Assembly (NCBI RefSeq): GCF_013391475.1
Contig: NZ_JACBAZ010000006.1
Location: 1 to 64,000 of the forward strand
Length of the DNA: 64,000 nucleotides
Direction: 5' to 3'
Origin: Oceaniferula marina
Lineage (GTDB): Bacteria > Verrucomicrobiota > Verrucomicrobiia > Verrucomicrobiales > Akkermansiaceae
Position 1 is the first letter of the stretch. Each line of letters opens with the position of its first letter. The notes below the pieces were generated by a model that did no database searches, was not told the origin of the DNA, and saw only the letters and a list, made by a program, of their open reading frames with translations. A program made the position numbers and the translations under genes. Positions 36,301 to 44,365 of the stretch are shown piece after piece.

Positions 36301-37746
36301 TCAGGAGAAGAAGAGGTAGCCCATCAGGGTGATGATGGCGGCAAAGCTGAGGTTGAGGACCAAGCCGATGCGGACCATTTGGCGCTGCTGGATGTGACCC
36401 GATGCGAAGACGATGGCGTTGGGCGGTGTGGCGATAGGCAACATGAAGGCGCAGGACGCGGCAACCGTGAGCGGGAGAACCAATTGGGTGGTAGGGATTC
36501 CCATGTCAATAGCCACGGCGGCGAAAATAGGAACCAGCAAGGCAGTGCTAGCCGTGTTGCTGGAGAGTTCTGTCAGGAAAATAACAAAGAGTACGATGAC
36601 TCCGACAATGAAGATGATCGGCCATCCGGTGGTTAGGCTCTGGATCTGTGCTGCTAGAAAGGCGCTTGCCCCCGTGCTGCCGAGGACCTTGCTCAGCGTG
36701 ATGCCTCCTCCAAAAAGGAGGAGCACGCCCCAGTCGGTTGCGCGGTCGATGTCTTTCCAGCGGACAAGTCTCAGCGAGGCCAGGATGAGGACGGCACCGA
36801 GCGCGACCAAGGTGTCGAATGATGTATCGATTCCGATGGCTGATGATAGTGGGGAGCTGAACAACCAGCACGCGACAGCTGCAAAGAAAACGGCAAGGGT
36901 GAGCAGACGTTTGGGGGTGAAGCTGAAATGATCTGTCTGGACTTCAAAATCCGGAACCTTGCCCGGGCGTGCGAGCATGCGTAGTAAAATAAAGAGGGTG
37001 GGGAGTAAGACCAGCACACAGGGGATGCCGATCGCCAGCCATTCGGTGAAGCTGATTTTTAAATTGGCGGCGGCAATGGCATTGGGGGGAGTGCCGATGA
37101 TCGAACCAATACCGCCAACGCTTGCGGAATAGGCAATGCCCAATAGGAGGTAGGGCGCCACTTTTTCCCGGATGTGATTGCCACACCGGTTGCCGATATT
37201 GGACAGGATCCCCAGAGCAACGGGGAGCAGCAGGGCAACGGTGGCTGTGTTGGAAATCCACATCGAGAGCATGGCCGAGACCAGAAACAAGGCGATGGCC
37301 GTCAGGTGAAATTTTCCTTGGCCCAAGATGAGAATGCGCATGGCCAGCCAGCGGTCCAATTCCTGCCGGGAGAGAGCCGCTGCCAGTCCAAAGCCGCCGA
37401 GGAAGAGGAAAATCAAGGGGTGGGAAAATCCGGAAAAGCTGGCACTGACGGGCATGGTTCCGGTGAGTGCGGCGGTCACGGGGATGAGCAGGGCGGTGAT
37501 CGCCAGCGGGAGGGCTTCGCTCAGCCAGAGGATGGCTGCCAGAGTGAGGATCGCGAGTCCCGTCCGCACGGCATCGGGAGAAGCCCCATCGGGCAGATTG
37601 CTGACCGGGAGGTAGTTGCGAATTCCCAGAAAAGCAATAAAGGCAATCACGATAAGAACCAGTTTCCGCGCGGTTGTGGCTCGCTCGGTACTATGTCGTT
37701 TTTCCAGGACGACGGTTTCTTTGTTCTGCTGATGATGATCCATCAA
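36301..37746 (-). CDS. DASS-family sodium/anion symporter (SLC13-like)
   Basis: 481 residues with about 11-12 hydrophobic segments. Two SNT motifs mark the divalent-anion:sodium symporter fold: SNTATVALLLPVALG in the first half and SNTASTALLVPIFAAV in the second. LPLAITALLIPVTAALTG near the N-terminus and LPIATPPNAIVFASG near the C-terminus also fit. Expected to carry dicarboxylates, or sulfate/phosphate, with sodium. The next gene downstream encodes a secreted beta-propeller, and the fused ABC permease gene lies 97 bp upstream. Confidence 0.9.
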   Translation of the reverse strand: MMDHHQQNKETVVLEKRHSTERATTARKLVLIVIAFIAFLGIRNYLPVSNLPDGASPDAVRTGLAILTLAAILWLSEALPLAITALLIPVTAALTGTMPVSASFSGFSHPLIFLFLGGFGLAAALSRQELDRWLAMRILILGQGKFHLTAIALFLVSAMLSMWISNTATVALLLPVALGILSNIGNRCGNHIREKVAPYLLLGIAYSASVGGIGSIIGTPPNAIAAANLKISFTEWLAIGIPCVLVLLPTLFILLRMLARPGKVPDFEVQTDHFSFTPKRLLTLAVFFAAVACWLFSSPLSSAIGIDTSFDTLVALGAVLILASLRLVRWKDIDRATDWGVLLLFGGGITLSKVLGSTGASAFLAAQIQSLTTGWPIIFIVGVIVLFVIFLTELSSNTASTALLVPIFAAVAIDMGIPTTQLVLPLTVAASCAFMLPIATPPNAIVFASGHIQQRQMVRIGLVLNLSFAAIITLMGYLFFS

Positions 37747-37843
37747 CTCCGCCCATAGCTTAAATGCCTGATAGAATCAAGTTCGGAAGAAAGAACGCAC
37801 ACACTTGGATGAAATGTGCATCACGTGTCCTTGACGGGCGAAT

Positions 37844-39658
37844 CTAAGATCGTGTCAGGAATCGGCGGAGGAAAAACGAGAGGATGTCTCCGATGAAAAT
37901 CATGGCGGCCCCCAGTAAGACATAAAACAACATCTCATCGTAGGCCCGTGAAAAATTCCGTGCCAGCTGGATATGGTATCCGAGGGAAACGACGCCTAAC
38001 ATGCCAAGGATGGTGGCTTCGCGAACGCAGGTTTCCCATCGGTAAAACAGGTAGAGGATAAACCGGTTGAAGGATTCGGGGACGTAGCTGTGCAGGTAGC
38101 TCTGGATGCGTGAGCCTCCGCTCTGGACAATATGGCGGGCGGCATGAGGTGCTTGGTTTTCGATCACTTCACCCCAGAGTCGGCCGAGGATACCAAAATT
38201 GTGAATGGCAAGGGCGAGAACCAGTGGCCAGGCGCTGATACCGAGTAGGCCGATGAGCAGGTAGGCGATGATGTATTCCGGGATGGCGCGGCTGAGTAGG
38301 AAGAGGGCACGGGTGATCATCCCGCAGCTTTTCCAGAGCAGGGAGCTGAGCCAGTGCGGGTTGCCGTGGAAGGCATGAAAGGGTCGGGCATTGGCAAGGT
38401 TGCGACTGGCCCATGGCAGGAAGATCCAAGCCGCCATCGCGGCAATGAGAATGGCAGCGGTGGCGATACTCAGGGTGTTGAGCAGGGCTTCCTTCCCCGG
38501 GTCAGCCCAAAGTTGGGCGGCCCAGGTGCCGGCGTCACACCAGGTGCCTCCCTCCCGGACGGGTTGCGGTGTCATTTTATCGATGAAGCGCGTGATGCGC
38601 TCTCCCCGGTCGAGTGTTTCTGCGGAACGGAGCAGTGGAGTCGCTTCAATTGCGATGAGTTGAGGGAACCATGCCAGCAGGGTGCTGGCGAACGTTGCCA
38701 GAAAAACAACACGGGGTAGGAGAAAGCGAGGGCTGCTTTTGCGTAGCGCCCTGAGGAAACGTGGGTCGTTATGGGCGAGGTCGGGAACGGGAGCCCGGCG
38801 GCTCGGGATGGTGTTGAGTCGCTTGCGTAGAGCGGCACCGAGAATATCCACCAGCATAATCACAGAGACCAGGAGATAGAGTTCGGTCCACAGTTCGTTG
38901 TAGAAGTTATTCTCGAATGATTTCTGGATCGACAGGCCGATGGTTTCGATCCCGATGAAGCCCAAGACCGCGGATGAGCGAAGGGCGCATTCAAAGCGGT
39001 ACAAAGTGTAGGTTGCCATGTCCGGAAAGGACTGCGGGATCAGAGTTGTAAAAAACGCCTGGATAGGGCCGGTGCCGGAACTCAGCGCCTGATCTCTGGC
39101 CTGAGACGGAAGCTCATCGATGATCTCAGAAAATACCTTGGCGAGCGTTCCCGCAAAGGGAAGCGCGAGCGCAATGCAGGCCGTTAGCGGGTCGGAACCC
39201 AGGGCCGCGAGAAAAAACAAAGCCCAAATCAGTTCATGAATCGACCGCATCAAGGTGATGAGGAGTCGGATCAGAAAATGCAGCGGGTGCAGTAGGGCGC
39301 GCAGCGGCCCTCGTCCCGGACCACGAGGCCACCAGGCGGTGGAGGCAAAAAATCCGAGAACCATACCCGCGGGGACAGCCAGACTCATGGCAATCAGTGC
39401 GTAGCGGATTGTGGCCATCATTTCCCGCAGGATGCGCGTCGCAAAGGGTGTCGCATCCGGTGGTAGGCTTTGGCTTTGGTCGCTGAGTGTCGGATGAAAA
39501 GCCGCGGTTAGGAATCCGTCGTGACTTCCCGGAAGATGTTGGGACCCGGGGCCCAGATGCCAGACGCAAATAACAAACAGGAAGAGAAAGCCGCAGACGG
39601 TAAGTTTGCGGCTGTTTCCATGAAGCAGACGTGGCCTTATGTTAGTCCGTCTGCTCAT
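37844..39658 (-). CDS. phnE: Fused tandem ABC permease, PhnE type
   Basis: 604 residues, twice the size of one permease, because two PhnE-like domains are joined. The first (about 85-290) has an EAA-type loop SEIIDELPSQARDQALSSGTG, then IPQSFPDMATYTLYRFE. The second (about 385-600) repeats it with GEVIENQAPHAARHIVQSGG and VPESFNRFILYLFYRWE. About 11-12 membrane helices in total. One chain could supply both transmembrane halves of the importer. It overlaps phnC by 17 bp. No PhnD-like binding protein gene is adjacent, so the substrate (phosphonate, phosphite or another) cannot be inferred. Confidence 0.88.
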   Translation of the reverse strand: MSRRTNIRPRLLHGNSRKLTVCGFLFLFVICVWHLGPGSQHLPGSHDGFLTAAFHPTLSDQSQSLPPDATPFATRILREMMATIRYALIAMSLAVPAGMVLGFFASTAWWPRGPGRGPLRALLHPLHFLIRLLITLMRSIHELIWALFFLAALGSDPLTACIALALPFAGTLAKVFSEIIDELPSQARDQALSSGTGPIQAFFTTLIPQSFPDMATYTLYRFECALRSSAVLGFIGIETIGLSIQKSFENNFYNELWTELYLLVSVIMLVDILGAALRKRLNTIPSRRAPVPDLAHNDPRFLRALRKSSPRFLLPRVVFLATFASTLLAWFPQLIAIEATPLLRSAETLDRGERITRFIDKMTPQPVREGGTWCDAGTWAAQLWADPGKEALLNTLSIATAAILIAAMAAWIFLPWASRNLANARPFHAFHGNPHWLSSLLWKSCGMITRALFLLSRAIPEYIIAYLLIGLLGISAWPLVLALAIHNFGILGRLWGEVIENQAPHAARHIVQSGGSRIQSYLHSYVPESFNRFILYLFYRWETCVREATILGMLGVVSLGYHIQLARNFSRAYDEMLFYVLLGAAMIFIGDILSFFLRRFLTRS

Positions 39659-40421
39659 GGTGGTGTTCCGGCAGACTGGATTCTAGTTGATAGAGGGACT
39701 GGCAGGCCTCTTCGCTGAGTTCGTCAGGCGATTGGTCAAAGGCAACTTCTCCGTGGCGCAGCCCGACGAGGCGAGGGAAGCATGCCCGGGCGAGGTCCAG
39801 GTCGTGCATGGAGACGACGAGTGTCAGGCCTTCTTCACGGGATAAGCTGGTCAGCAGTTCGATCATATCCCGGGCTCGGGCCGGATCGACGGAGGACGTT
39901 GGCTCATCGGCCAGCAGGATTCCGGGTTCTTGATAGAGGGCACGGGCCACGGCCACCCGTTGTTGTTGCCCACCTGAGAGGCTGTCGGTGCGGTCATAGA
40001 TTTTTTCACCGATGCCGGTGCGATCCAGCCAGTGGAATGCCCTTTGGGTTTCGGAGGGGCTGGGTAGGATGGACTGGACCAGTGTCCGGGGCAGGCCGAT
40101 GGTACCGAGGCCTCCGTTGAGGACATTGCGTCGGACCTGGACGTTGGGGACCAGTCCGAGGTGTTGCGGGATCATGGCGATCCGGGTGCGGAGCTTGCGG
40201 AGTTGCCCGGGGTCGAGTAGGGCCGGGTTCTGGTCGAGAACCGTCAGGTGCCCTTGATTCGGGCGGAGTTGGGTTCCGATCAGGCGGAGCAGGGTGGTTT
40301 TGCCACACCCCGAGGGGCCGATCAGGGCTACCTGTTCCCCGACTGCGATGTCGAGTGATAGATGGTGCAGCGCACGGGTACTACCAAACGAGCAGGAGAT
40401 CTGGTCAAGATGGATGGCCAT
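39642..40421 (-). CDS. phnC: ABC transporter ATP-binding protein, PhnC type
   Basis: 259 residues. Walker A is GPSGCGKTTLLRL, the Q loop is in IPQHLGLVPNVQVRRN, the signature is SLSGGQQQRVAVARAL, and Walker B is ILLADEPTSSVDPARA, followed by the His switch VSMHDLDLA. The Q-loop region LVPNVQVRRNVLNGGLG is characteristic of phosphonate-type PhnC. It overlaps the fused permease gene, so the two are translationally coupled and should form one importer. Confidence 0.93.
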   Translation of the reverse strand: MAIHLDQISCSFGSTRALHHLSLDIAVGEQVALIGPSGCGKTTLLRLIGTQLRPNQGHLTVLDQNPALLDPGQLRKLRTRIAMIPQHLGLVPNVQVRRNVLNGGLGTIGLPRTLVQSILPSPSETQRAFHWLDRTGIGEKIYDRTDSLSGGQQQRVAVARALYQEPGILLADEPTSSVDPARARDMIELLTSLSREEGLTLVVSMHDLDLARACFPRLVGLRHGEVAFDQSPDELSEEACQSLYQLESSLPEHHHEQTD

Positions 40422-40471
40422 GCGCTGGTGTGTCCGGGGGCATGCATTGAGCCCATTCCAGAATGATGGAA

Positions 40472-40987
40472 TTAGAGAGCGTCTATCTCAATGGTGAGGT
40501 CGTCACTGAGGGCTTCAATGGCGGAGATGATGACGTCGTCTTCACTGCTCTCAGGCAGACAGACGGTTCCGCATGCATGGAAAACCGGTTGGCCCGACAT
40601 GGCGGCGCTTTCGATTGAGGTGTTGAGTTCCTCGATGTTGGCTCCGGCATCTGAAATGGTTCGGGTGAGTTGACTGACAATGCCGGGTCGATCATTTCCG
40701 AAGATGTCGATACGCAGGTGTTTGGTGAACGGGTAGTCGGTGAGTTCTCCCTGGCCGAGCACGTGAACGTGGATTCCTTCGTCGTGGAGTTGTTCGAGGG
40801 ATGTGCGGAGCGAGGCTTCCTTCTCCGCTGGGCTCTGGATGCAAATGATACCGACAAACTGGCCTGCGAGTCGTGCCATACGGCTCTCCTGCCAGTTTCC
40901 GTTCTGATCTGCGATGGTGGTGGAGAGGCGGCTCATGATACCTGGCCGGTCATGGGCGGAAATAGTGAGAACGAGGGAGATAGACAT
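40472..40987 (-). CDS. GcvR-like double ACT-domain protein
   Basis: 171 residues made of two ACT domains. The first begins LVLTISAHDRPGIMSRLSTTIADQ and the second RIDIFGNDRPGIVSQLTRTISDAG. Both carry the ligand-site DRPGI motif. The layout matches the glycine cleavage regulator GcvR and related ACT-only regulators, which bind amino acids and act by protein contact. The glycine cleavage genes are about 7 kb away, supporting the idea but not proving it. It starts the minus-strand run that continues into phnC (50 bp gap). Confidence 0.85.
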   Translation of the reverse strand: MSISLVLTISAHDRPGIMSRLSTTIADQNGNWQESRMARLAGQFVGIICIQSPAEKEASLRTSLEQLHDEGIHVHVLGQGELTDYPFTKHLRIDIFGNDRPGIVSQLTRTISDAGANIEELNTSIESAAMSGQPVFHACGTVCLPESSEDDVIISAIEALSDDLTIEIDAL

Positions 40988-41132
40988 GGTGATGGTTGGC
41001 TAAGCGTAAATGGAATAGGTATAAATGGAATGTGGTTCTGCTGAGGCCCTTGTCCCTAGCTTTAATCAAAACAAACGGGGAAGTGCCGGCATGGCTCTAA
41101 CCTAGCATGGGATACGTATCAGGTCAGTACCA

Positions 41133-41792
41133 TTATTCGACGATGACCGGGGTGCCTATTTTCGAATGCTCGAAAAATTTGCGGGCCATGTAGTCGGGGA
41201 GTCTTACGCAGCCGTGAGAGGCGGCATAACCCGGAAGGTAACCGGTGTGCATGCCGATCCCGTGATTAAAGCGCATGAAGTAGGGCATCGGTGCGTTGAC
41301 AAAGACTTCTCCTGGGCCAACCCTGTCCTTGCGGTTGTCCGCATCGTTGTTGACAATTTCCCCTGTGGCCTTGTTTTTGATCACTCCGTAGCAGGACGAT
41401 TGGTGATCGATGTTTTTTTGGCTCACTCTGAAACTTCCTGCCGGTGTCCGGTGCCCGTCGGTGCCGGATGAAATCGGGGTGACTCCAACCAAGGTGCCAC
41501 CTTTATAGAAATAGGCTTTTTGTTCGTTGCGGACGATTCTGATCTTGGAAGCTCCGCCGACACCGTCGCCATCCCAGTAGCCTTGGGGTTGAGAAGGTCG
41601 CGCATTGCCCCCGCTTGTAGCACCTCCAGCTGTGGTTACGGCTTGTCCCGGAGGGCCGTATCCCGAAAGATACTGGGTTCCTCCTCCATACATCGATGCC
41701 GGGTTTCCAGAGTACGGGGCATAGGGGCTGCATTGGCTGAGTAAGGCCGTCATCACGGCACTCCCAATCAATATGTGTAGTTTTTTTAGCAT
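41133..41792 (-). CDS. L,D-transpeptidase (YkuD) lipoprotein
   Basis: 219 residues from the ATG MLKKLHILIGSAVMTALLSQ; longer starts add a polar lead that breaks the signal peptide. The lipobox is ALLSQC, so it is lipid-anchored. A Gly/Tyr/Ser-rich linker precedes the YkuD domain (about 85-219). Its catalytic stretch is MRFNHGIGMHTG, then YAASHGCVRLPDYMA, with the His and Cys of the SHGC motif intact. It makes 3-3 cross-links in peptidoglycan or ties proteins to it. Confidence 0.9.
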   Translation of the reverse strand: MLKKLHILIGSAVMTALLSQCSPYAPYSGNPASMYGGGTQYLSGYGPPGQAVTTAGGATSGGNARPSQPQGYWDGDGVGGASKIRIVRNEQKAYFYKGGTLVGVTPISSGTDGHRTPAGSFRVSQKNIDHQSSCYGVIKNKATGEIVNNDADNRKDRVGPGEVFVNAPMPYFMRFNHGIGMHTGYLPGYAASHGCVRLPDYMARKFFEHSKIGTPVIVE

Positions 41793-41960
41793 AACAGGTA
41801 TTTCGACAAGCAAAGTGATATAAGAGACTTGATGGGGATGACAAGACACATTCTCCTATTTTTCGCTCAGGGTCAAGGGGGCTTCTACTGAGAAGTGTGG
41901 CAGTAAGTGCTTGCTGCTTATATGCCAAGCATCTGGCGGATGCCCAGGACTCCTCGATTA

Positions 41961-42132
41961 GGGAGATTATCTCGGTGATGCCTGCGGTGCTGACAGGATT
42001 GTCAGGATTTTTTCAAGTTTTTACAGGATTTTTCATTTTCAAAGATCAAGGATTGGCCAAAACCTATCGCTGCCTTCTAGAAAAATCCTGTAAATCCTCT
42101 TCAACGATGTGAATCCTGTCAGCGCCGCAGGC
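41961..42132 (+). mobile_element. Dispersed intergenic repeat, copy 2 (with terminal inverted repeats)
   Basis: About 170 bp without a gene. Near-identical 20-bp arms lie at 41981-42000 and 42112-42131 in inverted orientation (19 of 20 match, core GCGCTGACAGGATT with one change). The interior has several ATCCTGTAA and ATCCTGTC words. The left two-thirds, in reverse, matches 3232-3337. This is MITE-like: terminal inverted repeats, small size, no coding capacity, more than one copy. It lies in the 450-bp gap between the L,D-transpeptidase and zinc ribbon genes. Confidence 0.75.
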
Positions 42133-42241
42133 TATTAGCCCCTGGTGTATTTGCCTTGGGCTGATGCCGTGGTTTTCAGGCTTGCCTTAGCGGAGGATCG
42201 ACGTTATCGAGCCTGCGTCAACCCCACAACGACAAACGATT

Positions 42242-42511
42242 ATGCCGAATTACGATTACCGCTGCGAAACCTGTGACCATGTTTTTGAGGTGTTTCAAAA
42301 GATGAGTGACCCGAAGCTTGAGGACTGTCCTCAGAAGAGCTGTGACGGTAAGGTGAAGCGTTTGCTTGGCTCTGGGGCTGGATTGATTTTCAAGGGGTCT
42401 GGTTTTTATCAGACGGATTACCGGAGTGATTCCTATAAGAAGGGGGCTCAAGGAGATAAGGCTCCGACGAAAAAAGGCGGGCATACCTGTGGCAGTGGCT
42501 GCGGTTGCTAA
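42242..42511 (+). CDS. FmdB-family zinc ribbon protein
   Basis: 89 residues. The start MPNYDYRCETCDHVFEVFQK and the following CPQKSC pair match the FmdB/CxxC zinc-ribbon family of putative regulators. A segment LLGSGAGLIFKGSGFYQTDY is also typical. The C-terminus ends in a Cys/Gly cluster (HTCGSGCGC), which could bind a further metal. Probably cytoplasmic; a regulatory role is known only for a few members. Confidence 0.9.
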   Translation: MPNYDYRCETCDHVFEVFQKMSDPKLEDCPQKSCDGKVKRLLGSGAGLIFKGSGFYQTDYRSDSYKKGAQGDKAPTKKGGHTCGSGCGC

Positions 42512-42522
42512 ACGCATGTCTT

Positions 42523-42921
42523 TTAGCGAATGAAGATTCGCCCTTTGGTTTGGGAACTGATTTCAAGATAGTGTCCCCGGGCATCTTCGGCTGATCGTTG
42601 GAGGAACCAGCCGTATTCGGCACTGTGTAACAGGGTGCAGGATCTGAGGACCCGGCGGGTGTCACGATGGTCTTTCGGGCCAAAAAACTGGACGCGTTTT
42701 GCGGATTGGTGTCGAAATCCATCTTTTCTTTCCAAGGATCCGTCCATCAGGTGGATGATTTGATAGTGCCGGGGGTGGAGTTCCTCGAGGGTGGCAATGA
42801 TTTCGATCGCTTGTTCTTTACTGAGCTCGGATGGGGCTGCTGTGGCTGCGCCAGCCATAGCGGAGAGGTAAAAAACGAGGGGGATGAGAAAGCGCAGGCG
42901 GTGGATGGATGATCGTGTCAT
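42523..42921 (-). CDS. Secreted protein of unknown function
   Basis: 132 residues with a signal peptide (FLIPLVFYLSAMAGAATAA). The mature part is short, basic and His-rich (LEELHPRHYQIIHLMDG, FFGPKDHRDTRRVL), with a single Cys. No family recognised. It converges on the zinc ribbon gene with an 11-bp gap. Confidence 0.6.
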   Translation of the reverse strand: MTRSSIHRLRFLIPLVFYLSAMAGAATAAPSELSKEQAIEIIATLEELHPRHYQIIHLMDGSLERKDGFRHQSAKRVQFFGPKDHRDTRRVLRSCTLLHSAEYGWFLQRSAEDARGHYLEISSQTKGRIFIR

Positions 42922-43329
42922 AGAGGCTTCGACGTGCCGTAGCTCGGGATATTCAATCGGAAGATAAAATTATCCGTGCAGAATCGTCTAATCCATGGTT
43001 TTTTGCCTATGCCATGAAAGTTCTAGTTTTCATGAACACGTGAAATATGGGAAATGAAGGGGAAACCTATACAGGGTAAGGGGATTTACAGTTCTACAAA
43101 CTCGCAAATATCAAGGCAGCGCATGGACATGCCATACTCGTGGCTTTCCCAAGTTTGGTGGAAATGTCCAAAATAGTGTGTCTTTGACACCTGAGATTAC
43201 CTAGATTAGAGTGATGGTTTCTCGCTTCTTTTGATGGTCTGCCAACAAATCTGTGTCTGTTGATGCAAAAGACTCTGTAAATGGGTTTGTTATCGGGACG
43301 TCGGTTAATGGTCCTGTATGCGACAGTAA
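42922..43329. other. Left margin of the accessory region, no intact gene
   Basis: About 400 bases. The plus strand around 43080-43180 reads as a short frame (GDLQFYKLANIKAAHGHA...) that then stops, suggesting a gene remnant. A minus-strand open frame at 43201-43455 (84 codons, GTG start) has a plausible composition but no motif and overlaps the next broken frame, so neither is called as a gene. Base composition becomes AT-richer from here. Confidence 0.4.
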
Positions 43330-44041
43330 TGTATCAAAGGAGCCATCGACTTTTACCATGCGCTTGAGGATGGTTCTAGCTTCAGGGTTGATTCTTTCGG
43401 ATTTCGGCCAGCAGCGACCTTCGTCGAAACGCAGGCGTGTTCTGTCTACCGACACGACACCGCTTACAGTGAGAATCCCCGTGTGCAGGCGATGGCGCTC
43501 AATTCATCTGGGCAGAGCCTAGAAAAAATCCTCTGCAATTTTGGTCCATCCGGAATGAGTGTTGAAGATCAGATCGAATCTCAACTTGATTCTGCCCTAG
43601 CCCATCTTAAGGATCAGTATCCTAAAACTACGGCCAACCAGATTGACAGCATTTGTTTAGGTTTGGCATCATTGTCCCCCGTTCATCCCCAAGGACATTC
43701 TGGCAGAGGCTTCTGGTGTAACACCAGAAGCAATCACCAGCTTCAGCAGCGAACTCGGTTGGCTCAAGCTGATTTGGGCCGATGGTGGATATACAGGCAA
43801 GCTCATTGATGAAGTTGCAAAGATACAGCGCCTTCGCAAGGTGAAGCTTGAAATTGTCAAACGGAGTGATGACATCAAAGGTTTCAAATTACTGCCGAGG
43901 AGATGGGTCGTCGAACGAACCTTTGGTTGGTTGATCCAATCAAGGCGACTTGTTCGTGGCTACGAAACCAGAATCGATCACTTAGAAGCCATGGTCCACA
44001 TATCCATGAGCAAACGAATGCTCGCTAGAATTGCTTCCTAG
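43330..44041 (+). pseudogene. Broken chimera: unknown gene fragment joined to IS5-type transposase end
   Basis: One frame from 43330 (no start; reads FVETQACSVYRHDTAYSENP and later GMSVEDQIESQLDSALAHLK) is protein-like until about 43675. A +1 shift near the CCCCC run at 43675-43680 then continues PPFIPKDILAEASGVTPEAI, SFSSELGW, into LKLIWADGGYTGKLIDEV and PRRWVVERTFGWLIQSRR. The last part is the C-terminal third of an IS5-family DDE transposase, keeping the second Asp region and the catalytic Glu. The 5' two-thirds of the transposase is gone. Confidence 0.7.
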
Positions 44042-44044
44042 GTA

Positions 44045-44061
44045 TTTTTAAGACAGCCTCT
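44045..44061 (+). repeat. Right terminal inverted repeat of the IS5-type remnant
   Basis: TTTTTAAGACAGCCTCT begins three bases after the transposase stop and resembles the outer end of IS5-group elements (GAGGCTGT when read outward). No matching left end was found nearby. Confidence 0.55.
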
Positions 44062-44365
44062 AAGCAATAAATACAAAAAGAGTTGTGATGCATGATAGTA
44101 GGAGCTCAGGGAGGGACTTGAGTTGCGCACACTGCTGTCGTTATTTCGAGGAAGCTGTTGAAGTGCAACGTCCCAGCCCCCTCTGGTCAGAGGACGGCGG
44201 TATGGGTATGGATGAGTAACACATTTTGGTATTTGGTCATGGAATATGCTCCTTAATGTGATTATTACTGATGCAGTTGAATTTAGCCCAATGCAGTTTT
44301 GTATTTTGAATACAGGCTTTGCATTTTACATGTACACACACAGTATTACATACATTGCCAACGTT

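Noticed and set aside
43201-43455. An 84-codon minus-strand frame starting with GTG
   Set aside because: Protein-like composition but no motif, no clear ribosome site, and it overlaps the plus-strand broken frame whose 3' part is linked to transposase sequence. Only one of the two can be real; neither is intact.
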